From positions 1 to 53,694 of the forward strand of contig CATYXQ010000009.1 of the NCBI GenBank assembly GCA_958414825.1: DNA of 53,694 nucleotides, in the 5' to 3' direction. Positions 15,704-23,531 of the stretch are shown one piece after another. The first letter of the stretch is position 1. Each line of letters opens with the position of its first letter. The position numbers were made by a program, and so were the translations under genes. Under the pieces are notes generated by a model. That model had not been told where the DNA came from. It did not search any database and saw only the letters and a program-made list of their open reading frames with translations. This DNA comes from an uncultured Eubacteriales bacterium. Lineage in GTDB: Bacteria > Bacillota > Clostridia > Oscillospirales > CAG-272.

Positions 15704-17932
15704 TTACTCGGCGGAAACGCCGCAAATGCAGCAGTACCGGTCGCATGAACCGCCGCGGCTTGGGCGCGTAGCATACAAATGCGTTCCCTGCGGTTCATAG
15801 TCAGCCGCGCGCACAGACACCGCGCGCAGAGCGTCAGCCGGGCAGGGTTCACCGAAATCCGGGAACGTATACATTCTGCCGCCGATTTCCTTTTGAACCG
15901 TTCCGAAACGCTGCGCATAGGTATCCCGCTCTGTCCACCAACTGGATCCCTCCGGCACGGTAAGCGATTTGTTGGCGTGATAATAAATCATCCAATCACC
16001 CGCCGCATCGGTCACAAACGAGCAATGCCCGGTGCCGTACATAGAATTGGCCTCGCTCTCCCTGAAAAGCGGCGCTGTGCTTTTTGTCCAGCTTTGCGCG
16101 CTCAGCGGGTCGTCCCCTGTCAGCGTCAGCGCGCCGAGGCAATAATTGCGCGTCCAGCTTCCGCTCGCGGAATAAATAATATGTACCGTGCCGTCCAAAA
16201 TCAGCGCCTGCGGTCCCTCGTTGACGTCCGGATTGCCCTCGGTCTCCCACGAAAACTGCGGCTTTGAAAGCAGCGTGCGCGCCCCCGATTTCATCGTATA
16301 AGGGTTCTCCATTTCCTGAATATAAATATCCTGCGAGACATTGGTGCTGCCCGCCCAGCCGGACCACACAAAATACAGCTTGCCGTCCAGAACCAGCACG
16401 GTTCCGTCGATCGCCCAACGGTCGCCGTCTGTTTCAAGCTCGCCTATCATTTTATAAGTAGACTGCGGATCTTCGGGATCGGTCGATCGCAGCACATACA
16501 TGCGGTGATTTTCATTGTCGCCGTTATCCGCCGCAACATAGATATACCAGCCGGCATCCGCCCCGCCTACCGTGTCCGCGTCAAAATAATGCAGTTCGGG
16601 CGCCCAATATTCATGCTTTGCATTGGAAATATCGGTCATGGATGCATTAAACACCGATACTGCAGAAGCATCCAAATCCCCCATCACGATCCCGCCGTTT
16701 GCCGCCACGGTAATACCGGCTAAACCCGAAACGGCCTCGGCATAGCAATAATAATACACGCCGTCCTTTTCAACAATCCACGGATCCGGACGGGTGGAAA
16801 GCGCGCCCGAAAAGGAAGCTTCAACCGTTTCTGTGCGGGCAATTTCGGTATCCGCAGACAGCGCAAACGTACTGCCGAGCAGCTTGTCTATCGTATCGCC
16901 GAAGCGATCCGCATCATACCGCAGAAGTACGGAGCCAAGCATCCCCCGATTGAAAAACTGCACGCCGGAGGCAAATTCACCGCCGGTCAAAACAATGGTG
17001 AGATCGCTGTAATTTTTGATCTCGCGCACAGCGTCGTCCGCCGTATAAATCGGCTTTTCAAAGCTGCCGCCCAAAATGCGCAGCACCGCGCGCCCCGTGT
17101 GCGCGCCGTCCGGCGCAAGCGTTCTGTCTATCGGCAATGACCCCATTGCGCGGTACGCATACACGCTCCCCGAAAAGGTTCCGCCGCTGATTTCCATATA
17201 CAAATTGCCCGAATGAAAACTGCTACCCGCGAGACTGACGCTCTGCCCGTGCTGACCGGTAAAGGTTCCGCCCTCAATAATCACGGCAATATCGCCGGAA
17301 AGCAGACCGCGCGCCGAAGAAAGGCCGCGCCGGTTTCCGCCTGAAAGGCCGGAAAACGTACCGCCGCCGACGTAAACGGTATAGCTCTTGTCCGAGGAAG
17401 CCGCTTCCACCGTTTTCGGCTCATTCTGACCGCCGACAACCACCGGCATACGGATCGAAGCGCCGGTCGCCTCGCAGACGACGCCCGCGCCGAATCCGAT
17501 GTCGCCGTAGCCGCCGGCAAACGTCAGTCCGCTCTCTCCGATCAAAAGCGTAACGTCGTCGAAAAATACGCCCCCGCCGAATGTCATGTCGGCGTTCACA
17601 CAAAGCTGCGCGCCAAGCTCGCGATAGTCCGTACCGCCGAACAGCGAAGTTACCGATACCGTTTCGGTATTGTCTGCCAGGGAAAGAGGCGCGTCCACGG
17701 TCGTTTTGCCCGAAATGACGGCCGTACCGCCCGCCTCCAGTTTTGAAAACGCGCACTCAAGCGTGGCCACCGGAGCGCCTTTGGTCCCCGCGTTGGTATC
17801 CGCGCCCGCTTCGCCGTTCACATACACAACCGCACGACCGTCCGACTCCCCGCCGCACGCACTGAGCAGCAAAATCCCGCTCAGCAGAAGCATAAGCATA
17901 AGGAGCGCTTTGGTCAAAGGTCTGAAAATCAT
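15704..17932 (-). CDS. GH43-family lipoprotein glycosidase
   Basis: A 742-residue lipoprotein with the lipobox LLSAC ending at Cys26. Residues about 35-370 are a glycine-rich region with repeated GGTFSG-like strands, suggesting a beta-helix or adhesive domain. The C-terminal half is a five-bladed GH43 propeller with TRPDPW (catalytic Asp near 382), WAIDGT (Asp near 509) and NEGPQ (Glu near 572), so it should act on arabinose- or xylose-containing glycans outside the cell. The last residues (RYCCICG) are unexpectedly Cys-rich. AGGGGG is nine bases before the ATG. It faces the GH18 gene, and both are glycan-degrading surface proteins, though separately transcribed. Confidence 0.85.
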   Translation of the reverse strand: MIFRPLTKALLMLMLLLSGILLLSACGGESDGRAVVYVNGEAGADTNAGTKGAPVATLECAFSKLEAGGTAVISGKTTVDAPLSLADNTETVSVTSLFGGTDYRELGAQLCVNADMTFGGGVFFDDVTLLIGESGLTFAGGYGDIGFGAGVVCEATGASIRMPVVVGGQNEPKTVEAASSDKSYTVYVGGGTFSGLSGGNRRGLSSARGLLSGDIAVIIEGGTFTGQHGQSVSLAGSSFHSGNLYMEISGGTFSGSVYAYRAMGSLPIDRTLAPDGAHTGRAVLRILGGSFEKPIYTADDAVREIKNYSDLTIVLTGGEFASGVQFFNRGMLGSVLLRYDADRFGDTIDKLLGSTFALSADTEIARTETVEASFSGALSTRPDPWIVEKDGVYYYCYAEAVSGLAGITVAANGGIVMGDLDASAVSVFNASMTDISNAKHEYWAPELHYFDADTVGGADAGWYIYVAADNGDNENHRMYVLRSTDPEDPQSTYKMIGELETDGDRWAIDGTVLVLDGKLYFVWSGWAGSTNVSQDIYIQEMENPYTMKSGARTLLSKPQFSWETEGNPDVNEGPQALILDGTVHIIYSASGSWTRNYCLGALTLTGDDPLSAQSWTKSTAPLFRESEANSMYGTGHCSFVTDAAGDWMIYYHANKSLTVPEGSSWWTERDTYAQRFGTVQKEIGGRMYTFPDFGEPCPADALRAVSVRAADYEPQGTHLYATRPSRGGSCDRYCCICGVSAE

Positions 17933-18074
17933 GGATTTAACCCCCTACATTCGTTTTTACAGTAAGCAGCCCGAAGAGCGCCGTAAAAAAACAATGCAAA
18001 GCTTTTTTCATACGATCCCCTGAATTTTTTCATAGCGACCGGTATACGACCGCACTTCCGGCATGTATGTCTTT

Positions 18075-18103
18075 ATTATAAACTACACAGCCAAAGAAAT
18101 CCA
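18075..18103 (-). promoter_or_regulatory. Possible promoter of the GH43 gene
   Basis: Minus-strand TATAAT at 18075-18080 with a weak TGGATT 17 bases upstream. It would give a leader of about 135 bases. Confidence 0.4.
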
Positions 18104-18195
18104 GTGTAAAAAACAAAAAAAATGAGGCGATCCCATTTAGAACCGCATCATTTCAGTCTATCAAAAAAATAAAATTTACAAAAAAAGCAATACAT

Positions 18196-18250
18196 AAAAT
18201 TTGTTTACAAGGCGGACATGCGCCGCCCTGTAAACATCTTGCGGGCGCAA
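18196..18250 (-). repeat. Dispersed hairpin repeat, copy 3 (inverted)
   Basis: The stem is 18203-18214 with 18224-18235, flanked by GCGCCCGCAAGATG when read on the minus strand. One stem position has become G-T. The first hairpin of copies 1 and 2 is absent or degraded. The rest of the gene-free stretch between 17933 and 18394 shows no further coding signal. Confidence 0.7.
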
Positions 18251-18394
18251 ATTTGAAAACAGGCGAACAAAGCGAATATGGATATAAAGAACAAACCGTA
18301 ATGAAAGACCGTTCAAAAATATTTACGCCGTACCCTACATGAATACTCCGCGAATCAGGCTATCTCTAAACGCGCCTCTCCCTTTTCGTTGAAA

Positions 18395-18466
18395 TCAACG
18401 AACCCGAAAAATTCTGCGAAGCAGCGCGCGCAGCGCACGCGGCGACTTGAATGTAATGATTCTCAT
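18395..18466 (-). CDS. spoVM: SpoVM-like sporulation micropeptide
   Basis: A 23-codon ORF reading MRIITFKSPR... and ending RRIFRVR. Bacillus SpoVM is a 26-residue amphipathic helix (MKFYTIKLPKFL...) that marks the convex forespore membrane and starts spore-coat assembly. The Thr5, Lys7, Pro9, Leu12 and Arg17 positions match in register, with basic residues at the same faces. GGGAG stands six bases before the ATG. It begins 17 bases after a small conserved-looking membrane protein, under a possible mother-cell promoter. The peptide is three residues shorter than the Bacillus one and more basic. The length is too small for statistical certainty, so the call rests on motif register and context. 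Confidence 0.6.
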   Translation of the reverse strand: MRIITFKSPRALRALLRRIFRVR

Positions 18467-18483
18467 AAGCCACTCCCGGGCTT

Positions 18484-18642
18484 CTATTTAATGGAGAAAT
18501 ATAAAAATCCGATACCGATAATGACCACCGCTTCTATCACGACCAGAAAGCCGTCCGGCAAAAAAAATGAGGCAAGCAGTCCCACGCCGAATGCCAGAAC
18601 CGTCAACCCGATCAGTTTTGCCGCGCATCTCAGATGATTCAT
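18484..18642 (-). CDS. Small membrane protein upstream of the SpoVM-like ORF
   Basis: A 52-residue protein beginning MNHLRCAAKLIG, with two hydrophobic segments (about 8-28 and 32-50) separated by LPDG. It has a strong AAGGAGG at 18649-18655, so translation starts at 18642 and not at the upstream in-frame codons, which lie inside the promoter region. I recall similar short proteins in Clostridia, but no function. Its closeness to the SpoVM-like peptide and the sigma-E-like promoter suggest a sporulation role. Confidence 0.65.
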   Translation of the reverse strand: MNHLRCAAKLIGLTVLAFGVGLLASFFLPDGFLVVIEAVVIIGIGFLYFSIK

Positions 18643-18672
18643 AATACTCCTCCTTTTAGCCCGTCTATTAGG

Positions 18673-18701
18673 AGTATATGCGGCAGGGCAAAATTGTGTG
18701 A
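18673..18701 (-). promoter_or_regulatory. Possible sporulation sigma-E-type promoter
   Basis: On the minus strand TCACACA (18695-18701), a 14-base spacer and CATATACT (18673-18680). This resembles the Bacillus sigma-E pattern (TCATATT-like, then CATACANT). A start near 18666 would fall about 10 bases before the ribosome binding site. Confidence 0.4.
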
Positions 18702-18742
18702 CAGCCATTCTGAAAAAAGCAAGCGAAAACCGTCACCGTTCA

Positions 18743-18785
18743 AAAATCCTGCCGGTAAAACAAAATGCTTTACCGGCAGGATTTT
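18743..18785 (-). terminator. Terminator of the heat-shock operon
   Basis: A perfect 17-bp stem, left arm 18743-18759 and right arm 18769-18785, four bases beyond the prmA stop. Confidence 0.85.
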
Positions 18786-18788
18786 CCT

Positions 18789-19709
18789 TTACGCTTTTTT
18801 GCGAACCGCGAGCGCGCACCAGTCGTTTTCAGCCAGTTCGTCAAAAACCTCAAGTCCGTTTTCGGCAAAAACGCGCTCTACCTCCGCCCGGCGCGGACAG
18901 ATAATGCCCGAAGCAATCAATACGCCGCCGTCAGCCAAAACGCGATGGACGTCCGGCGTCATCCGGATCACGATATCGGCAACGATATTCGCGGCGACAA
19001 CGTCAAACTTTCCGCCGCGTATATCCACATCCGCAAGCAGATCCGACTGCCCGCAGACAATGCCCGGCTGTCCGCTCGCCTCAATGTTTTCCCGGGCGAC
19101 GCGCACAGCCACGGGATCGAGATCATAGGCCGCACATTAAGCAGCGCCGAGACGGGACGCGCAGATGGACAGAATGCCGCTTCCACACCCCACATCCAGC
19201 ATCCTGCAGCCCGGACGGATATACGTTTGCAGCATCTCAATCACCAGTCTCGTCGTCTCATGCGTACCGGTGCCGAACGCCATGCCCGGATCCATTGTCA
19301 CCGTCAGTTCATTATTTTTCGGAGTATAGGTTTCCCAAGCCGGAACAATGACGATTTTACCGACCTTGACCGGCTTATAGTACTTCTTCCAGGACTCCGC
19401 CCAGTCCTCCTCCCGGCATCCGGAGGTCTCAACCGTATAGTCTATCCCCGACGTGCGAAGCTGCCCCTCAACAAAGAAGCGCGCCTCGGAAAGGTTAGCC
19501 GTTTCGGGCAGAAAAGCCGAAACGGAGACATGTGTCCTGTCTGCCGAAAGCAAGCTTTCATCGAGCAGGGCTCCGTACATGCCGTCGGTCGTGACGTCGC
19601 TGTAATCCTCGATCATCAGCGAGCTTGACACCATGCTCATCACCGCGCTGATGATCTCAAGATCTTCTGTTTTTCCCGTTACTTTCAGCTGAATCCACTG
19701 CATTTCCAT
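18789..19709 (-). pseudogene. prmA: Ribosomal protein L11 methyltransferase with in-frame stop
   Basis: PrmA trimethylates ribosomal protein L11 using S-adenosylmethionine. The N-terminal part (19137-19709, 190 residues) contains the substrate domain and the SAM motif DVGCGSGILSI; the C-terminal part (18789-19136) continues in the same reading frame with CAAYDLDP, the NIVADI active-site segment (NxxA-type) and the normal end. The two are separated only by TAA at 19137-19139, where the family usually has a residue such as Lys or Ser after LGA. Both sides otherwise look intact, so this is either a recent nonsense mutation or a sequence error. TAA is not a known selenocysteine or pyrrolysine codon. 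It is the last gene of the dnaJ operon, its usual place. Confidence 0.85.
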
Positions 19710-19762
19710 CTTTGTTATCCATCCGCTTTTGAATTTTGTTCTGCGCCTGCGATACGCCGAAA

Positions 19763-19795
19763 GCCTGCCGAAAAGCCAAAGGTTTGCCGGCAGGC
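19763..19795 (-). terminator. Hairpin between dnaJ and prmA
   Basis: GCCTGCCG and CGGCAGGC pair around a partly structured loop, 10 bases past the dnaJ stop. There is only a short T-run, so it may attenuate rather than stop transcription. Confidence 0.4.
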
Positions 19796-19804
19796 CTGAA
19801 GTTT

Positions 19805-20935
19805 TTATTTAAACAGATCCGTAAATTTCTGGAAAAACTTTTCGCGCTTCGTATCCACTTTTTCGCCAAACGAAGCCGCAAGCTCGGAAAGAAGGTGCTT
19901 TTGCTGCGCGTTCAGTCCACGCGGCACTTCCACTTTCACGGTAATGTACAAATTGCCGCGCACAGAGGAATTGACCCGCGTAATTCCACGGCCGCGCAGC
20001 GTAAAGGTCGTCCCGGTCTGCGTTCCCTCGGGAATCGTGAATTTCTCCTTGCCTTCCAGCGTCGGAATATCCACGGAAGCGCCGAGCGCCGCCTCCCAGA
20101 AGTCAATCGGAACCTCGCAGTACACATCGCTGCCGTTGCGCTCGAATACTGCATGAGGACGCACGGACACAGTCAGAATCAAATCGCCGGACGGTCCGCC
20201 TCCGCGTCCCTCGTTGCCCTGACCCGCAATCGAAATCTTCTGTCCGTCGTCAATGCCTTTCGGAATCGAAACCTCGATTTTTTTACTAAGCTTCACATAC
20301 CCGGTACCCCGGCAGTTCGAACAGGGCTCCTTGATAATCTTACCGGTACCCCGGCACTCGCTGCAGGTCTGCGTTGACTGAAACATGCCGAACGCAGTGC
20401 GCTGCTGCACACGAACCTGACCGCTGCCCCCGCACCGTTTGCAGGTTTCCGCGCTGGTGCCCTTTTTCGCTCCGCTGCCCCCGCAATCGGCGCACTTCTG
20501 CACACGGCCGTACGAAACCTCTTTTTTACAGCCGAAGACCGCCTCTTCAAAGGAGATGGTCACACGCGCATAAATGTCCTCGCCGCGCATGGGACCGCCA
20601 CGCCGCCCCGAGGAACCGCCGCCGAATCCTCCGCCGAAGAAAGAGGAAAAAATATCGCCGAAATCAAATCCCTCAAAGCCGCCGCCATAGCCGCCTGCGC
20701 CGCCGTTTTCAAAGGCGGCGTGACCGTATTGGTCATACCTGGCCTTTTTCTCCTCATCCGAGAGAACAGCATACGCCTCATTGATTTCCTTGAACTTTTT
20801 TTCGGCCTCGGCATTGCCCGGATTGACGTCGGGATGATACTGCTTCGCCATCTTGTAATATGCTTTTTTTATGGTCGAAGCGTCGGCGCTTTTATCCACG
20901 CCGAGCACTTCATAATAATCTCTTTTATCCGCCAT
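19805..20935 (-). CDS. dnaJ: Chaperone DnaJ
   Basis: Class I Hsp40 co-chaperone that stimulates DnaK ATP hydrolysis and delivers unfolded clients. It has an N-terminal J domain with the HPD motif (QYHPDVN), a Gly/Phe-rich linker, four CxxCxGxG zinc-binding repeats (CADCGGSG, CKRCGGSG, CSECRGTG, CSNCRGTG) and the two beta-sandwich substrate domains. The start MADKRDYYEVLG at 20935 matches the family N-terminus and has GGGGAAA upstream; the longer ORF from 20953 does not. It is 376 residues, the normal length, and follows dnaK in the usual order. Confidence 0.95.
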   Translation of the reverse strand: MADKRDYYEVLGVDKSADASTIKKAYYKMAKQYHPDVNPGNAEAEKKFKEINEAYAVLSDEEKKARYDQYGHAAFENGGAGGYGGGFEGFDFGDIFSSFFGGGFGGGSSGRRGGPMRGEDIYARVTISFEEAVFGCKKEVSYGRVQKCADCGGSGAKKGTSAETCKRCGGSGQVRVQQRTAFGMFQSTQTCSECRGTGKIIKEPCSNCRGTGYVKLSKKIEVSIPKGIDDGQKISIAGQGNEGRGGGPSGDLILTVSVRPHAVFERNGSDVYCEVPIDFWEAALGASVDIPTLEGKEKFTIPEGTQTGTTFTLRGRGITRVNSSVRGNLYITVKVEVPRGLNAQQKHLLSELAASFGEKVDTKREKFFQKFTDLFK

Positions 20936-20978
20936 AGCTTTCCCCATGCGCAAAGACCGCGCCGTATCGTCTTACAGC

Positions 20979-21018
20979 GCGAAAAATCCGAGCCGACCGG
21001 CGGCTCAGGATTTTTCGC
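20979..21018 (-). terminator. Hairpin between dnaK and dnaJ
   Basis: GCGAAAAATCC pairs with GGATTTTTCGC, with an inner GAGCCG/CGGCTC stem. This kind of processing or attenuation site would let dnaK be made in excess over dnaJ. Confidence 0.6.
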
Positions 21019-21024
21019 TTTGCT

Positions 21025-22869
21025 TTATTTATCGGTTTTGTCTTCAAAATCAGCGTTGTAGTAGGTGTTGTCGCCGCCCGCGCCAGTGTTTGCATCTGCG
21101 CCTGCGTCAGGGCCGGCTCCGGCGCCCTGCTGCGCCTGCGCCTGGCTGTACAGCTTTTCGCTGATGGCGTAGAACGACTTCTCCAGCGCCTCGGTATCCG
21201 CGCGAATCGCCTCGGTATCGCCGCCCTTTACCGTTTCTTTCAGTTTGGCAATAGCCGCCTCGACCGGGGCTTTTTCCTCTGCGCTTACCTTGTCGCCGAG
21301 TTCGCCGAGCGTTTTTTCGCTCTGGAAAATCAGACTGTCGGCATGGTTCTTCACTTCGACGGCCTCTTTGAGCTTTTTATCCTCGTCGGCAAACTTCTCC
21401 GCATCTTTAACGGCGCGGTCGATGTCCTCCTTGGACATATTGGTGGAGGAGGTAATCGTGATATGCTGCTCCTTGCCCGTGCCCTTGTCCTTGGCCGTGA
21501 CGTTTACAATGCCGTTGGAGTCAATATCAAAGGTAACCTCGATCTGCGGAATGCCGCGGGGCGCCGGCGCAATACCGTCCAGAATGAAGCGTCCGAGCGT
21601 GGTATTGCCCGCCGCCATATCGCGCTCGCCCTGAAGCACATGAATTTCAACCGAGGTCTGATTGTCGGCTGCGGTCGAATAAATCTGGCTCTTTTTAACC
21701 GGAATCGTCGTGTTGCGGTCGATGATGCGGTTGAATACGCCGCCCATCGTCTCAATGCCGAGAGACAGAGGCGTTACGTCGAGCAGAACGATGTCCTTGA
21801 CGTCGCCGCCGAGCACGCCGCCCTGAATCGCCGCGCCGATTGCGACGCACTCATCCGGGTTGATGCCCTTAAAGGGATCTTTGCCCATGAAGTTTTTCAC
21901 CGCTTCCTGCACGGCGGGGATTCTCGTCGAACCGCCGACCAGCAGTACCTTGTGGATGTCGGAGGCCGACAGTCCCGCGTCCGAAAGCGCCTGTTTCACC
22001 GGTCCCATGGTCGCGCTGACCAGATCCGCGGTCAGCTCATTGAACTTGGCGCGGGTCAGATTGGCGTCGAAATGCTTCGGCCCGGTCGCATCCGCCGTGA
22101 TAAACGGCAGGTTGATGTTGGTGGAGGCCATACCGGAAAGCTCGATCTTTGCTTTTTCAGCCGCTTCTTTTAGACGCTGTACCGCCATCTTATCCGAGCG
22201 CAGGTCAATCCCGTTTTCAGCTTTGAAGGTGTCGGCGATCCAGTTGATAATGCGCTGGTCAAAATCGTCGCCGCCGAGACGGTTGTTGCCGGCCGTTGCC
22301 AGCACTTCAAACACGCCGTCCGAAATCTCCAGAATCGAAACGTCGAACGTACCGCCGCCAAGGTCGAAGATCATGATCTTCTGTTCCGCCTCTTTATCCA
22401 TGCCGTAAGCAAGCGCCGCGGCCGTCGGCTCGTTGATGATACGTTTAACATCCAGACCTGCGATCTTGCCTGCATCCTTGGTCGCCTGACGCTGCGCGTC
22501 GGTAAAATAAGCAGGCACCGTGATAACGGCTTCAGTCACGCTCGTGCCGAGATATGCCTCCGCATCCGCTTTCAGCTTTTGCAGGATCATAGCCGAAATC
22601 TCCTGCGGCGTGTACTGTTTGCCGTCAATATTTACCTTATAATTCGTGCCCATCTCACGCTTGATGCTGATGACCGTTTTATCCGGGTTCGTCACGCTCT
22701 GGCGCTTTGCGACCTGACCGACCATGCGCTCGCCGTTTTTGCCGAATGCGACGACAGACGGCGTGGTTCTCGCGCCCTCCGGATTCGGAATTACAATCGG
22801 CTCGCCGCCTTCATAAACCGCCACACAAGAGTTTGTCGTACCGAGATCTATACCAATAACCTTTCCCAT
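21025..22869 (-). CDS. dnaK: Chaperone DnaK (Hsp70)
   Basis: A 614-residue Hsp70 with the nucleotide-binding signature IGIDLGTTNSCVA at the N-terminus, the phosphate loop IFDLGGGTFDVS, LVGGSTRIPAVQ, the interdomain linker IVLLDVTPLSLG and a substrate-binding domain. The C-terminal tail is Gly/Ala/Asp-rich and ends FEDKTDK. It lacks the 24-residue segment found in Gram-negative DnaK, as Firmicute proteins do. GGAGG precedes the ATG. It is the third gene of the CIRCE-controlled operon. Confidence 0.97.
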   Translation of the reverse strand: MGKVIGIDLGTTNSCVAVYEGGEPIVIPNPEGARTTPSVVAFGKNGERMVGQVAKRQSVTNPDKTVISIKREMGTNYKVNIDGKQYTPQEISAMILQKLKADAEAYLGTSVTEAVITVPAYFTDAQRQATKDAGKIAGLDVKRIINEPTAAALAYGMDKEAEQKIMIFDLGGGTFDVSILEISDGVFEVLATAGNNRLGGDDFDQRIINWIADTFKAENGIDLRSDKMAVQRLKEAAEKAKIELSGMASTNINLPFITADATGPKHFDANLTRAKFNELTADLVSATMGPVKQALSDAGLSASDIHKVLLVGGSTRIPAVQEAVKNFMGKDPFKGINPDECVAIGAAIQGGVLGGDVKDIVLLDVTPLSLGIETMGGVFNRIIDRNTTIPVKKSQIYSTAADNQTSVEIHVLQGERDMAAGNTTLGRFILDGIAPAPRGIPQIEVTFDIDSNGIVNVTAKDKGTGKEQHITITSSTNMSKEDIDRAVKDAEKFADEDKKLKEAVEVKNHADSLIFQSEKTLGELGDKVSAEEKAPVEAAIAKLKETVKGGDTEAIRADTEALEKSFYAISEKLYSQAQAQQGAGAGPDAGADANTGAGGDNTYYNADFEDKTDK

Positions 22870-22926
22870 AATCCATTCCTCCGTTTATCTTAACAATAAA
22901 ATATAACCGCTGTAAATTTTGTCTTT

Positions 22927-23514
22927 TTAATTTGCAACCTTGACCATTGCGTGGCGAATCACCTTATCGCCTTTTTTGTAGCCTTTCTGAAACACTTCCA
23001 CAATCTCGCCCTCGCCGAGCGATTCATCCTCCACATGCATCACCGCATTGTGGAAATTGGGATCAAAAGAAGCGGTTTCAATCTCGGTCACGCCCATCTT
23101 TTCAAGCGCATCCTCAAACGCCTTTGCAATCATTTTCACACCCTCGAGCACCTTTTCCCCGTCGGTAAACGACGCGGCGCGCTCAATGTTGTCCAACACC
23201 GGAAGCAGCGCGTTGATCGCATCGGAGTACGCGTCCGAATAGATGTTATCGTGTTCTGCGCGCGACCGCTTTCGGAAATTGTCGTACTCGGCCAAAACCC
23301 GCAGATACTGCTCCCTTTGCTCGGCAAGCTCAGCTTCCTTTTTTTCAAGCGCCAAGCGCGCTTCCGCGACCTCGTTTTCCAGCTTTTTCTCGGCGCGGCT
23401 CTTTTTCTGCTTTGCGTTGTCCTTTTCCTCGGTTTGAGGATCAGCCGTCTCTTTGCTTTCTTTTTCAGCGGCGGTTTCCGCCTCTGTCTGTGTGTCTTTT
23501 TCCTTTTCCGCCAT
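22927..23514 (-). CDS. grpE: Nucleotide exchange factor GrpE
   Basis: A 195-residue GrpE that accelerates ADP release from DnaK. A highly charged, disordered Glu/Lys N-terminus (about 1-45) leads into a long coiled coil and then the beta-domain with VTEIETASFDPNFHNAVMHVED and the end VLQKGYKKGDKVIRHAMVKVAN-type signature, seen here as VFQKGYKKGDKVIRHAMV. It lies between hrcA and dnaK in the standard order. Confidence 0.95.
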   Translation of the reverse strand: MAEKEKDTQTEAETAAEKESKETADPQTEEKDNAKQKKSRAEKKLENEVAEARLALEKKEAELAEQREQYLRVLAEYDNFRKRSRAEHDNIYSDAYSDAINALLPVLDNIERAASFTDGEKVLEGVKMIAKAFEDALEKMGVTEIETASFDPNFHNAVMHVEDESLGEGEIVEVFQKGYKKGDKVIRHAMVKVAN

Positions 23515-23531
23515 CTCCGAAAATTTCCTTT

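Noticed and set aside
15613..15918. 101-codon minus-strand frame overlapping the GH43 C-terminus
   Set aside because: I considered a frameshift in GH43, because the frame's last residues look protein-like, but no family signal supports it; kept only as a note on the odd tail.
19137..19139. Programmed recoding of the prmA stop
   Set aside because: The codon is TAA, not TGA or TAG, and I saw no recoding structure next to it.
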